From assembly GCF_030867145.1 (NCBI RefSeq), contig NC_134442.1, forward strand, positions 7,703,001 to 7,767,000: a stretch of 64,000 nt of DNA. The letters are read 5' to 3'. Position numbers and translations under genes: made by a program. The notes below the pieces were generated by a model, which was given only the letters and a program-made list of their open reading frames with translations, was not told the DNA's origin and ran no database searches. The DNA comes from Opisthocomus hoazin. Its lineage: Eukaryota > Chordata > Aves > Opisthocomiformes > Opisthocomidae. Below, in pieces: positions 1 to 11,740 of this stretch; positions within the stretch are counted from its first letter, which is position 1, and every line of letters starts with the position of its first letter.

Positions 1-1600
1 TGACACACAGTGCAACTTGACAGGTGGACGCTGGACATGCGGAAAAAGAAATGTCACTCAGTGGGTAGTGCTGTAGTGCTGTGGTATAAGAAGTAAACCT
101 GAAGGAGGATGAGATCAGTCCATCTCTTTGTGTTTCAAGGAACACAGTGTGAGGGAGGACAGACACCAGTGACTGGATGGAAATGGCAGGGTGAGAGCAA
201 GGTGAGGAGGTGAGATGGGTGTCTGCAGCCTGCAGGGAAACACAAGCAGCTGTGGGACAGCGTAGGACAAGCTGTGGAGGAGATGGCAAAGGGCCCTGGC
301 AAGGTTGGCACTTGCCAAGAGAACCCAAGGCTTTGTCCCCTTGGCTATTTCAGGTGTCTCTGCCGCCAAGGCCTCTGAGGAGACCTGTTGTCCTAAGGCA
401 CTGGGGGGGCTCATTGCCTCCTTGCACAGCCCCAGGAAGGCTGGGAACTGTCACCCCGTTGGCCTTCCCTCAGCATCACCCACCCCACCTCCCACTGCCC
501 CAGCAAGAGCCCTGAGCAAGGCCTGAGGGACAGGATCTGCCTTGCCAGGGGCTGGGGCTCAGCCCTTGGCCTTTCTGCCTCACCAGACACACCCAGGGTG
601 TTCTCAGCGTCTGAGCTGCCTGCACCTTCCCTTTGCTACCTGCCATCATGGCCTCCAGTTCTGTTCTCTAACGAGTCCCTGGGAAGGCTTTGCTGGTAAT
701 GGCCCTTAGTGGGACTGCACCATACTTCAAGGTAGACAGGATGTTTTTTTCTCCTCATTTTCATATCAGGAATGATTTGTGCAATCTCCCCTCAGTATCT
801 GAGCTTCAAGGACTCAGCTCAAATGCACCATGGGGCTCATTACAGTGAAGATAGCCCTAACAAACTATGCCTCTTCTGGTAATTCACTTCTAGTCTGGTA
901 CAGTTAAGTAGAGAGGTTTCGTAACGTAGTTATGGAGGAAGATTTTCAAAAGCTTCTAACAAAAATGGTTTTTTAATTTATTGGTGTGTAGTTTATCATT
1001 TGTTAGTGTTGAGATGAGGCGACAGCAGCATTCTCTGACTGATGTTGATGCAGAGTCTCTCCTCAGGAGGTCTTTCCCGGTTGCAAAAGCTGTCCCTTGA
1101 GGTCTGACACAGTATGGACAACCTTGCTCCACACCTCCCCAAACCCACCATTGCTCTCCTTGGGGCCACCTGGGACTCACACCCCTTTTCCTCACATCAG
1201 CCTTCTCCTCTGAGCTCTGCAGCTGCCTGTTCCAGCTCCTTTGTACCAGCTCCCACCTGCTTTCCTTAGAGAACTGCCTGCACACAGGCACAGAGGGATT
1301 CTTCTGCTTTTTGAATAAACAAAGTAAAAGTTACAAGGTTCACCATTTACATAAAACCCATTCCTCCTCTCTGTGCCAACAACAAGCTGCCACCCATGAT
1401 GTTCTGCTTCCACAAGGCATAACAAGGCATGAACTGTTTTAGACAGAAAGGCAATTATAAAATCAACACAATTACAGACTTAGCTAAAGGCAGAATTACA
1501 CAGCATACTGAAAGATGGCCAAGCTTTCAACCCCCTGAAACTCAAAGTAGCAACTGGATTGCTGAGACGTGTCTGAAGAATCAAATAGTTGCAATTAGAT
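1..1600 (+). repeat. low-copy duplicated block, copy A
   Basis: This stretch recurs in the same orientation at 48068-49690. By eye the first ~715 bases differ at fewer than 20 positions (about 97% identity), and the rest is clearly more diverged (roughly 85%). More distant copies lie at about 13320-14900, 24330-25680 and 51300-52010. Shared landmarks include a phrase around 226-245 (CTGCAGCCTGCAGGGAAACA) and a later one around 805-850 (TTCAAGGACTCAGCTCA). Reading frames are short and not conserved between copies, so it is read as non-coding duplicated flank or an unnamed repeat. The left end lies outside the window. Confidence 0.75.
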
Positions 1601-2289
1601 ATTTCTTTCACTCTAAAACTTTCATTCTGTTTCTCTGTTTCTTTCTTTTTATAAAATGTTCTCTACTTTTCCATCATACTGGGATGTACAGTATTAATAG
1701 AAAGGCAATACACAAAATCCTGCAGAGATCAGTATATTAAAATAAAGCAAGGCGGATAACACCACGAACGATGTATTAAGGTTAAAGCTTCAATAGGACA
1801 CTTCTTTCACTCTGCATCGTTCATTCTATTTCTTTGTACTTTTTTTTCTAAATGTCCTCAACATTTCCATCATACTGGCGCCTACATCATTAAGAAATAT
1901 AATATTGTGTCTTGCATAGAGCCCAGGGCCCCAACAATCTCCCTGCCCTGCACTGCCCATGCCACCTCTAACTCTTGGCACTGAGTGAGTCATGCTCAGA
2001 AGTGTAGAACATTTTTGCCTGATGCAGGAAAGTGGAGTAGGAAAGTGGAGTAAAAAGCTTCAGTGAAACCATCTCTTACTCCATTGTCAAGGTTGCACTG
2101 TTCACATGAAATCTATATTATCTGTCTTTCTATGTAAGTATATGCAATAATCTATATTTATGTGTTAGTAAATGTGTAGAAAAATATATAGGTGTGTCCA
2201 GTTAGTCAGCAAAATTAATTTCCTCTCAACAGTCTCAAAAGGAAGAATCTCTGTTCTGAGGAATTACTGTATTTGTACTGGCTTGGTCA
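1601..2289. other. AT-rich intergenic stretch, nothing recognised
   Basis: The sequence is AT-rich with poly-T and poly-A runs and no recognisable gene or repeat. Two short similar pieces (around 1600-1680 and 1800-1870, both with CTTTCACTCT followed by a T-rich run) suggest a small internal duplication. Confidence 0.4.
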
Positions 2290-3030
2290 CTCAGTCCCCT
2301 GCCCCAGTGGACACTGGGACCAGGGGTCCCTCAGCTGCCTTCCTTGTGCCAACAACACATTCAGAGAAGCCCTTCTGGGTGCCCTCCCCATGCTGGGCCA
2401 TTCCCAGGCACCGCTGAGCTTTGGCTTTGCTGGCTCCATCCCTGCGCCCACAGGCCAGGGGTCTGTCTGCCTCCTGGGCAGCCTGGCCCCCCTCCAGCCT
2501 CCCTGCACTTCCTTCTGGAGTTTGACCTCCTAAGTCAGAGGGGTTCCTGTTCATCCACACTGGCCTCGTGCCAGCCCCTGCTTGACTCCCTGTGCATCAG
2601 AGTGGCTTCTTCCTGGGCTTTGAGGACATTGTCCCTGAGGATCCAAGAGGCCCTCACAGTGCCTTTGTCCTTCAGGACAGTCCAAGCAGATCATCAGATA
2701 ACTCAAACCATCTCTTCTCCAGTCCTGCACCATTATACTGGCAGTTTTTCTACTTCTCCACCAGCTCATGGTCATCGAAGCCATGGCTGCCCTCATCCTT
2801 CCCATCCCCAGCCACATCCACCTTCTCTGTCAGTAGGAGACCAGCCCTAGTCAGCTCATCGAGTGTCTGTGTCCAAATGTTGCCTTCCACAACCTCCAGG
2901 AATCTCCTGGGTTGCTTGTGCCAAGCCCTGCTGCCCTCCCAGCAGACTGTGGGGTGGTTGAACTTGCCCTGTAATTGAGGACCTGTGACCGTGAGGCTTC
3001 CTCCAAGGCAAGGCTCTGTGTTCACCAGTC
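2290..3030 (-). mobile_element. degenerate CR1-type LINE fragment, endonuclease region
   Basis: On the minus strand, 2750-3025 reads with the C-terminal landmarks of a CR1-clade AP-endonuclease: a FNHPTVCW motif (from GDFNHP-ICW), then SRAWHKQPRRFLE, LLLTE and finally a DDHELVE motif (usually SDHE-VE). Downstream sequence to about 2290 is more decayed and would correspond to the endonuclease/RT linker. The N-terminal part of the endonuclease and all of the reverse transcriptase are absent. This is an old dead fragment. Confidence 0.6.
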
Positions 3031-5018
3031 TCTCCTTTGCCCAGCGCTCCCCTCCACCTCCTCATCCTCCTGCCTGCCTTCCTGAGGAGCCCTTGCCATC
3101 TCTGGCTGCCCTCCCACCACTCGAGCTGTCCCACCAGGGCTCTGCAGTCCCTGTGGGAGGCAAGTTGCTGCCTGCCCAGCAGAAAGGACAGCGCTGGGGA
3201 GGGGAGAGGAGAGGCAGGTAAAGAGGAAGTGTCTGGGAGGTCAGCTGGGAGGTTACTCCTGCTGCTGGAGAAGGGTGATGTAGCTGGGAGGTGGATTTTG
3301 ATGTAATTTCATTGGAAAGATCCAAACTGGCTGGATGCTGAGGCAGGCCCAGAGATGTCGCCTGGAGTGTCGGCAAATCCAGGCAGCAGTGCTGAGAGGT
3401 TGGGCGAGGGGAGATGCAGAGGAAGGTGAAGATGACCTGGCTTGGAGGTGGATTGTGAGGTCATTTCTGTTGCAGTAACCTGAGTGACTTGCAGTAGGTG
3501 GACAGATCCTGTGACATCATCAAGTGCATCACAAATGCCAACATGACACAAATGGTAGCTCAGTCAGTGGAGAGGGGTAGAGTTAAGCAAACCCAAAATG
3601 ACTGGACTGTTGCATGTTATGTCACCTCAGGACAGCAATTGTATTGGCCAGGAACAGACAAACATTATGAGGTCATCAAGGACAACAGAAGCGAAAGCTG
3701 CAGAGCGATGACTGGGCGCCTGGTGAAGCCCTGCCCTGGGGTGAAGCCAACTGTATATGACATGACATAGGCAACTATGGAACATGGCATGAGAAATTGC
3801 AGGATGTGAGAGAGATCCATGTAAGAAGGGACTAGAAGTACAGGCAGCACCATGTGTCCAAGATGGGTCTCACAAGTGGTTGAAGAGCAGAGACCTGAGG
3901 AAAGGCCAAACTGCACGGATAACTGGAGGGGAGCATTGGGGAGCTTCTGGGTTGTCAAGCCTTGCAATGCCAGCGGTGCCAGGGGAACAGAGCAGTAATG
4001 CCATGTAAGGTCCAGATGACTTAGGTAATGGTATCCCAACTATCAAACGATGGTACCATCGATGGGGAGAGGGGAGGGATGCAAGGGTCCAGCTGCAGTG
4101 TGGAAGCGGCTGATCAGGGCTGAGCTGTTCAAACCCTGTGTGTGTCCTGCTTTCTAATTTAAATCTGCTTCTGGCTATTTGCTATTTGTGAACATGCTCA
4201 TTAGTGTGTGTACATGTGTGTGTGCACATGAATGTACGTACATGCGTTGCTGGCCAAATCCACGTGGGGCTGGCTGGAAGAGGAGGACACCAAGATGTGG
4301 AGACACCCAAGGCTCAACTTGGCTAGAGGGTAGTGGCTCCATGACTGGGTAGGATACCCGGGCAGACCTAAAACTCAGACGCGCACTGGAGGGATCATGG
4401 GAGTGTGTGCACCCATGGCTAAATGCTGCAGAGGATGAAGAGACCACTCATGACCTTCACACCAGATAAGACTGAGAAGGGAGCAGAATGGTGACCATTG
4501 TGTGCTCCATGGTTGTGTGTGCTCTGTTGTTGGAGTGGTGGCTGCAAAGGTGCTGCTCCCTGTTGGAGCTGGTCTGTGTATGGTCAAGTACACCCATCTT
4601 TCTCTCCCTGCAGATATTGGTATTTTGCACTTTCTGTTTGGGTGACTTCCACCTTGGGTGATGGCTCACTTAGCGGGGCTTCAGCCAGGACTTAGTTCAG
4701 GCACATGTGGTCCCCGTATAACCTCAAGGCTCCCAGGAAGCTCCAGATTACCTTCCTGGAGAATTTTTTCTGCACAGTCTTATCAAAGAAAGCCCTGGGT
4801 ACACCTCACTCACCATTCCCCATCTCCACGGTCACCACGCACCAATGGGTCAGTTCAGATTCCAACCCTTGGTCTCTAACAGCTTCCAATGGGACCACAA
4901 GCTTTACTCTTCCAATTCCAAGGAGAAATAGGCCCTTTGGGGTGACATTCCTTGGGCCTGTTGTTGGTATCAACCTTGGAAGAAGAGCCCAAATGTCAGT
5001 CACTGCACTGGGATGGTC
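3031..5018. other. intergenic region 3' of OR-1, nothing firmly recognised
   Basis: No coherent coding frame. TGA-GTCATC-like motifs recur at 3456-3464, 3512-3521 and 3668-3677. A short TG/CA-rich microsatellite-like run lies at about 4203-4235. Apart from these, no repeat family or gene is identified. Confidence 0.35.
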
Positions 5019-5022
5019 TAAT

Positions 5023-5028
5023 TTTATT
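5023..5028 (-). promoter_or_regulatory. candidate poly(A) signal for OR-1
   Basis: AATAAA on the minus strand, 212 bases after the OR-1 stop codon. The spacing matches the other OR copies (about 210 bases), but the surrounding sequence does not look homologous to their 3' UTR. Confidence 0.4.
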
Positions 5029-5239
5029 TCGGAAATGCTATGAGAGCGTCAGCTCTGTCTCAGTTAAACACACAACTGTATATTACATCCAGGTTAGAGC
5101 AGTTACATTCCTCAACAAAATTAAGATGAATTCAGACACTTATGCAGGAAAATAGTAAAAATGATTGACAATAGAGATAGTAATAATAAAATACAAAACA
5201 GCAAACAAAGGTCAGGCCTGCAGTGGGGCAACATGAGAG

Positions 5240-6199
5240 TCATTCCTGAAGAGTGGCGGAAAAATTATGGCAAGTGAGAAGCATCTCTGGAATAACTTTT
5301 CTGATGGATACCTTCAGCTCCTGGTTCCTCATGCTGTAGACGAGGGGGTTCACTGCTGGAGGAACCACCGAGTACAGTACAGCCACCACCAGATGCAGTG
5401 ATGGGAAAGAGATGGAGGGGGGCTTCAGGTAGGCAAATGTGCCAGTGCTGATAAACAGCGAGACCACGGCCAGGTGAGGGAGGCACGTGGAAAAGGCTTT
5501 GTGCCGTCCCTGCTCAGAGGGGATCCTCAGCACGGCCATGAATATCTGCACATAGGACAGCACAATGAAAACAAAACACCACCAAAATGCAAAAGCAATA
5601 CAAATGATAAGCCCAACTTCCCTGAGGTAGGAATGTGAGCAGGAGAGCTTGAGGATCTGTGGGATATCACAGAAGAACTGGTCCACAGCATTGTCTTGGC
5701 AGAAAGGTGTAGAAAATGTATTGGCAGTGTGCAACACAGCAGTGAGAAACCCACTGCCCCAGGCAGCTACTGCCATGTGGACACAAGCTCTGCTGCTCAG
5801 GAGGGTCCCGTAGTGCAAGGGTCTGCAGATGGCAACATAGCGGTCATAGGACATCAGTGTGAGAAGAAAAAAGTCTGCTGATATCAAAAAGGAAAAGAAA
5901 AAAAACTGTGTAGAACATCCTGAGTAGGAAATGGCTCTGGTGTCCCAGAGAGAGTTGGCCAAGGATTTGGGCACAGTGGTGGACATGGAGGCTAGGTCAA
6001 GGATGGAGAGGTTGAGGAGGAAGAAGTACATGGGGGTGCGGAGGCGGTGGTCACAGGCTATGGTGGTGATGATGAGGCCGTTGCTGAGGAGGGCAGCCAG
6101 GTAGATGGCCAGGAAGAGCCAGAAGTGCAAGAGCTGCAGCTCCGGTGTGTCTGCGAATGCCAGGAGGAGGAACTGGGTGATGGAGCTGCTATTGGGCAT
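5240..6199 (-). CDS. OR14-like: olfactory receptor, family 14-like (OR-1), intact
   Basis: A 319-residue odorant receptor: a seven-helix G-protein-coupled receptor expected in the ciliary membrane of olfactory neurons, signalling through G-olf. Visible family marks are an N-terminal Asn-Ser-Ser glycosylation site at residue 3, SNGLIITTI in TM1, TPMYFFL (55-61), conserved Cys95, MSYDRYVAIC (116-125), three Cys in extracellular loop 2 (167, 177, 187), KAFSTCLPHL (234-243) and PPAVNPLVY (280-288). The start is the ATG at 6199, matching the MxNSS start of the paralogues. An out-of-frame ATG lies 17 bases upstream in the same exon. The last ~24 residues after RNQELK differ from the other four copies (usually KDALKKLIQS), making it about 8 residues longer. 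The long family-typical frame suggests function; the exact ligand is unknown. Confidence 0.93.
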   Translation of the reverse strand: MPNSSSITQFLLLAFADTPELQLLHFWLFLAIYLAALLSNGLIITTIACDHRLRTPMYFFLLNLSILDLASMSTTVPKSLANSLWDTRAISYSGCSTQFFFFSFLISADFFLLTLMSYDRYVAICRPLHYGTLLSSRACVHMAVAAWGSGFLTAVLHTANTFSTPFCQDNAVDQFFCDIPQILKLSCSHSYLREVGLIICIAFAFWWCFVFIVLSYVQIFMAVLRIPSEQGRHKAFSTCLPHLAVVSLFISTGTFAYLKPPSISFPSLHLVVAVLYSVVPPAVNPLVYSMRNQELKVSIRKVIPEMLLTCHNFSATLQE

Positions 6200-6222
6200 T
6201 TACCACCTCTGGGCATGGGAAC

Positions 6223-7921
6223 CTGTCAAAGGAGGAAAAGACAATGACAGTTTATGGGAAAATTCTCCCTGGAAAAAAACTTGCCATTATGCATAGAAAC
6301 TCCCCTCCCTGAGCAGAAGGAGGAACGAGTCAGCTGTTTCTCTGTTGCTACCAATACAGTGGTATTGTTCACCAGAGTTTTAAGTGCAACTTGGGCACCT
6401 ACTTTCCATGACGATTTCTCTGTGCCAGGGCCCTCAGCGTTGGTGTCAGAACAAAAACCGACCCACATCCCCAGCCCTGCCCCAGAGAGCAAGAGCAGCA
6501 CAGACAAGTGGAGAAACAGGGAAGAACACTGCAATGCTCCAGAAGGAATGAAGACAGAAAGGCATACGGGTTTGCTGTGAAGCCTTCTCCTTATGCAACT
6601 GTGCTCGCTGCCACTCCGATGATGACACTGTAGGGCAAGTGCTTTTAGCATATTCTTTTGTGTCCCATATTCCAGGATCCTTTCATCTGGAGGTCCAGCT
6701 GGCGAGGCAGTGACTCATGACCTAGACCCCATGGCTCAATGGGCAGAGTTTCTGCTGGGTAGCAGAGGAGACGGGGCGTTGTGTTGGGAAATGTGTCTGC
6801 ACTGCAAAAGATGGCAGGGAGGTGACTGAATCTGCACTCCCACGACATCTCTGGTAGCAGCTCCCTCTCTCTCCCTGCCCGTGTCTCTGCTGCCTGGCAC
6901 TGTCCCTTGTGGGAGCTGTTTCTGTGTCCCTGGATCTGCTCCCTGTCAATGCTCACAGAACCCAACTCACCGGCTGTGTGCTCAGCTCTGCCCTGCAGAC
7001 ATCTCCTGGCAGTGGCGCACTGCCCAGGGATATCTCTGTGTCTGGGGGGTCTAAGAAGCAGCTCAGAAAGATGCTAACAAGAACTGGGGTTTCAGTGCCT
7101 TCTCCAAAACAGAGAAATAAATTTGCATCTCACAGAACCACAGAGTCACAGAATGGTGGGGGCTGGAAGGGACCTCTGGAGATCAGCTTGTCCAACCCCC
7201 CTGCGAAAGTAGGGTCACCCAGAGCAGGTTGTACATGACCACATCCAGGCAGGTTTTGAATATTTCCAGAGAAGGAGACTCCACAACCCCTCTACGCATC
7301 CTGTTCCAGGGCTCCGTCACCCTCAGAGTAAAGCAGCTCTTCCTCACGTTCAGCTGGAACTTCCTACGCTTCAGTTTGTGCCCAGTGCTCCAGTCTCCCA
7401 CTGCCCACCCAGCCAACCAAGAGCGGAAACACCGAAAGCACAGAATCCTTTCCTAGAAGGTGAATGGTGCCTCAATGTCCTTCAGAAGCACCCTCTGCAA
7501 ATGTCCTCAGGGTGGTTTGGAGCGGAGAGCAGCCCTCACCCATGCAGGTCCTCCTCTACAGCAGAAGACGCTCCCCTTCCCTGCCTGGGGTCATTCCTTC
7601 TACCAACAGCTTCTCCCTGTAGCGTCATGGTGAGCTCCCTAGGCAGGATGAGTGCTGGCCCTGGCAGGAGGCAGTCCCTGCCCCAGCACACAGCCCCCAT
7701 GGGTTGCAGGGACCCTGCTCTGAAGGACAGCCCCGGGCACCCCTGGCTGCACACCAGAATTCACAGCCCTGCAGCCGGGAGGAGGCAGCTGCGGTGCCCT
7801 GTCCCTCTGACCATGCAGAAGGGAAGCCCTGCTGAGGAGCACATCCTTCACCCCACACCAGCCAGCTCTGTCAGGTAATTGCAGGCTACTCACCTACACT
7901 GCCCTTCAGCCAGAGACTGAC
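6223..7921 (-). other. predicted intron of OR-1 5' region
   Basis: On the minus strand the acceptor is TTTGACAG (AG at 6224-6223), preceded by a TTTTCCTCC pyrimidine run. The candidate donor is GTCAGT at 7921-7916, at the same place relative to the conserved 5' block as the GTAAGT donors of OR-4 and OR-5. The length is about 1.7 kb, as in those genes. A CR1 copy (7131-7400) lies inside it. Intronic sequence near 6380-6650 is similar to parts of the OR-3 and OR-4 introns. Confidence 0.5.
7131..7400 (-). mobile_element. CR1: CR1 LINE, 3' end only
   Basis: A 5'-truncated CR1 in minus orientation. Read forward it starts with the characteristic 3' terminus (CACAGAATGGTGGGGGCTGG, GGGACCTCTGGAGATCA), then the CR1 3' UTR (GAGACTCCACAACCCCTCT) and the last codons of the RT C-terminal region. 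It ends at about 7400. It sits in the predicted first intron of OR-1, antisense to the + strand and so in the same orientation as the receptor gene. Confidence 0.88.
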
Positions 7922-8260
7922 TGTGTTAAGGACTGGGAAGATTTCTCCACCAGTGAGCTCTCAGCTCTCTTCCAAGCCCAGACTGCCTTTAAGGTCTCTC
8001 TGTCTGGCTCTTCTCCACTTGCCGCCTGCAGGCAGTGCCCTCAGCCCTGCTGTGCTTGGCAGAGGAGCTGCTCCTGGGCAGAGCTGTGTCTGTTCTGTGT
8101 TACCTGGTTGCCATGAGCTCCCTCCATCCCAGGAGCCCAGCCCAGCTCAGCAGCAGAGAACCAGCCAAGGTGGTACTTCCTCTGCCCACTCCAGGCTCCC
8201 TCGAGGTATCCTTGGGGCTCCAAAGGCTGGCAGCTCCCAATAGTCAGCAAGGTCCTTCCA
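7922..8260 (-). promoter_or_regulatory. conserved 5' exon/promoter block of OR-1
   Basis: One of five copies of a GC-rich block lying upstream of every family-14 OR here, in the gene's orientation. Its core on the minus strand contains GAGCAGCTCCTCTGCCAAGC and ends about 120 bases before the donor. In this copy the ATG seen at the exon end of OR-4 and OR-5 is ACA, so translation would begin only at the coding-exon ATG (6199). A transcription start or factor sites cannot be placed from sequence alone. Confidence 0.5.
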
Positions 8261-9060
8261 GGGGATTGTGTCTTGAAGTCAATTCAAGTAATCATGGACA
8301 ATCCCTCACTAAACCGTGGAGAGAGACTGGTTCCAGCAGCATGGTTTGTCCTGCCAGAGCCTGGCTGACTGCAAGATGTGGAAATGTTCCTCTCTGGACA
8401 TGTCCATTCCTGTACCATAAGAAAAAGACACACAGACAGGGAAAGGGAGCGGTTGGCTTCCCCTGTGCAAGGCACGGATTCAGCCGGTGAGACACAGACA
8501 TCTCACCCCATGTTGGAACCCCTTGGGCTGAAGCGCGATCCAGCTCCTCCCATGCACCCCACACTCCCAAGCAAACCTCTTGGTTCAGTTCAGGAGCACA
8601 CAAAAGAGTGGCCTGCGTGCGAGCTCCTGCTCTGCGCCCTGTGTTTGTATTCAGATGGGCCTCAGGTGCTCGCACACAGACACATGGTGACGTCGGACGT
8701 GGCAGTGGTGGTCCAAAAGGTGCGTAAGTGTTTGCAAGCTCTGATGGAAAAACTCTGAGAATATCCGCATTCTTTGTGAGCATCAGCTGAGGGCCAGAGG
8801 GGAAAGGGGACAGAGGGGGATATCCTTTGCCACCCACAAAGAGAGCAGCCACCTATGTGCTTTTGTCAGAGATCTCCCTGGAGCACGCAGAGCTGTTGAG
8901 CAGAACAAATGGAGGACTGCTCCAGACGGAGAGCCAGGTCTCCATCCACAGTACTCACAAGGGCTGCAGTCACTGCAAGGACAAGTCACATCCACATCCC
9001 CGCACTGAATACGTCAGGGCTCTCATTTGAACGGCATAAAAAAAGCCTCTAGTGCCATGC
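8261..9060 (-). repeat. duplicated upstream flank of OR-1 unit
   Basis: Parts of this stretch (for example around 8680-8760, with CACAGACACATGGTGAC) match the upstream flanks of OR-2 (about 20070-20160) and, inverted, OR-4 (about 41890-42100). No gene is seen. Confidence 0.45.
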
Positions 9061-9439
9061 CAGGTGCCTGGGGTTCCAAACATGACTGCACTGAGCTGGC
9101 AAACAGAGCTCAGCACCTCCTTAAAGCTGTGCCCTCTCAGAGCTGGTGTGGGGCAGACAGCCCAGGGCCCACCAGACAGGTCTGGCACCTGAGTGCCACC
9201 TGAACACCAGAACCATGGCATAGATGCAAGGTCTGTCCCGTCTACACCCAGGGCCACTGCAGGGCTGGGAGGCAGATCACATCAGGACGCCCTCCCCTGT
9301 ACCTCTGTTCTCAGCCCTTGGCCGTTCTCTCTCTGAATGTCTGCTCAGCTGCCTGGTGCTTTGAAGATGGAAGATGACAATAATGTTCACCGAGTGGATG
9401 GACTAAAGTCTCTTCTGCCCAGAGATTTTCTCTGAATCT
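9061..9439. other. intergenic, nothing recognised
   Basis: No family-typical repeat or coding frame is seen. Confidence 0.3.
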
Positions 9440-9800
9440 CCCCTTTCCTGGACCATACTGGACCCTCACAGCAATGTGGCTTTTGGATTAAATGAGATGT
9501 GTTGGGACATCTTGCTCACCTTGGGCTGTTTCTCTCTTCTTCTCACTCCTCTCTCCCACTTGCTGTTGCACAGCGTGTTTTACCCCTACTCAAATATGTT
9601 ACCAAAGAGGTGCTGCCAACGTCACCGAGTGGCTCAGATTTGGCAAGTGGTGGGCCCATCTTGGAGCAGGCTGAAACTAACTCTGTCTGACAAGGGTCCA
9701 ACTCCTGGTGTCTTCTCACAGAAGCCACGCCTGTAGCACGTGCAACTCCATTACCGTCTCTTTTGCCATGCAAACCTAATACAGGGTGAATTAATGTTAG
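9440..9800 (+). mobile_element. avian ERV internal 3' fragment (ERVL-type)
   Basis: The run from 9525 to 9770 (TTTCTCTCTTCTTCTCACTC, then AAATATGTTACCAAAGAGG, then TCTTCTCACAGAAGCCACGC) resembles the abundant non-coding 3' internal segment of avian ERVL-like elements, which usually precedes the 3' LTR. The LTR itself is not seen here. No viral coding frame is open. The family name comes from memory of the consensus and is only moderately sure. Confidence 0.5.
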
Positions 9801-9919
9801 ATCTTACTAACTACTTGATCAAGGAGAAGACATGGAAAAGGTCTTCTGTTAGCAACCCAAGGAAGCCTCAGGTCAATGAGTAGGTTCCTATGGGAAACTC
9901 TAAGCAACCTGGCATTCAC

Positions 9920-10740
9920 TGGCCAGGCAAAGCGGTGGGGTGCCAGCATTCTGAGGGATCTTGGGACAGGCTCTTAACCCAGCTGCCAGGTGGGTCAGCA
10001 GAGGTAGTGCTCACCTGGACCTGGTCCTGACAAACAAGGAAGAGCTGGTCAGAGTGAGACCATCAGTGTCTGCCGTGGCTGTCGCGACCAGGAAATAGTG
10101 GGGTCCCAGGCACCAGAGCAGAGTGAGGAGGAGAGCAACAGAGCACAGGCTGGTGGACTCCAGAGGAGAAGACATTGACGTGCTTGGGGGGAAGATACAG
10201 GTAGTGCCACAGGAAGCAGCTCTGAAGGGTAAAGGAACTCAAGAAATCTGATAGGCCTCACAGGACGGCCTCCTCCAAGCACAACGATGATCTCTCTTAA
10301 TGCCCTTGAAAAGAAGCGTTGTTCTGGTGAGGCTTCTTGTCTGAACTGACGGAGCTCCAGGGAAAAGGACCAGAACACAGGAGGTGGAAGCAGGGGCAGC
10401 TGCAAAGGAGGAATTTAGAAACCTTGTTCGTGGATGCAGGGATGATGGCAAAGACAAAGCTCCCCTGGACTTGATACTTGCAGGGGAGGGTAAAGGCAGC
10501 AAGATGAGCTGATCCTGCTTCCTTCACAACAAAAGAATAGACAGGGCAAACGTGGGCCTGCTGCTGAACTTTGGAAGAGTAGAAACAGGCAGGACTGAGG
10601 AACTTAATGGCTGCTTTGCCTCCGTCTTCACCAGCAAGGTCTCCCAGGCCTTTGTTCCTGAAGGCAGGAGTCTGGAGAACAACCAGGAGTGGAGGGGGCT
10701 CATGAGGGGTTACTTGATCAAACTCAGATATCATTAGAGA
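9920..10740 (+). mobile_element. degenerate CR1-type LINE, endonuclease/RT-linker fragment
   Basis: Around 10010-10100 the + strand reads HLDLVLTNKEELVR, matching the DLVLTNKE segment of CR1 endonucleases. Around 10590-10660 it reads NGCFASVFTSKVSQ, the linker segment at the start of the RT region (NAFFASVFTSKVS). Frames are broken between the two. A similar linker fragment lies at about 37130-37300 (+). Confidence 0.6.
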
Positions 10741-11740
10741 AGTGGAAACAGGTCAGCTGAGCAGCTACTTCCACACAAGTATCTTGGTCTGCCATGGCAC
10801 CAGAGGTTCCCACCAGCCCCCACCATTTGGTCCAGAGAGGTGTGGTTCCTCTTGAAGTGGCCTGGCCTGTCTCCTCACCCAAGTCATGCTTTGGGCACCC
10901 ACGTTTCTGACATACTCAGACTTCATCAGGAGATGCTCCAGATCAATATGAATTAGAGAATGCTGATACCACCGCTGCTCTACGCGGAGGCAAGGGGGAA
11001 GTGGAAGTTATAGAAGAAATACTGCTTCATTGCTGTTTGTTACTGAAGTGTTCTCTGTTTGGCTGCACTCCTGAAATCTCTCTGATCACCCACAGCAGAC
11101 TTGAAACCTTCAGGAAAATGATGCAGAGAGGCTTGGCTTGGAAGGGCATTTTGCGTGTGCAAGGAGCCCTCTGGTGCCGAGTTCCTGAACTGCAAACACG
11201 GAAAGATGAAACAAACCCCAATGAAGTGAAAAGCAGAAGCAAACCTCAAGTTTCTGAGGGTGTTTGAGACCCCACGAAGGGCCATCACTGACAAAGCTGT
11301 GAAGGAAACAAGCCGTCAAGGTGCCTGTCCCTGGAGGCTGCTTAAGCAAAAACTTGGAGACACTGGCTGCAGGTGGCAAAGGCAATGTGGAGGTGACTCT
11401 GAAGCCATGGAAGCCCTTGATGTTTGTTTATCACCAGAATGGCCAAGCCCTGACCCTCCTCTCCTTTACCTGGGCCTGGTAAAGGAGAATCTTTCTCACA
11501 AATATATCTCAGGGCTCTGCCTGTGGCGCGTGTGAGTGTGTTTGTGTTTCAGGGTGGGGATTTGGTAAGAAGTGGTGTTGCTTTAACCACAAGGCTATGG
11601 TCTTCTGAGGATTTGGCATTGCCTGTGAGTTCCCCACAACCCATCCAGCTTCTTTCATAGCTCTGCTAATGGTCCTTAATCACCTAAGAGGTCCCAGTCC
11701 CAAACTTGCATTTATCCTCCATTTGGATCCATACCCAGAA
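10741..11740. other. intergenic, nothing firmly recognised
   Basis: Short frames only. The piece at 11000-11410 is moderately purine-rich and could be an old repeat, but I cannot name it. Confidence 0.3.

Noticed and set aside
3450-3690. Recurrent TGA-GTCATC motifs resembling CRE sites
   Set aside because: Spacing is irregular and no promoter context is visible; chance or old repeat decay explains it.
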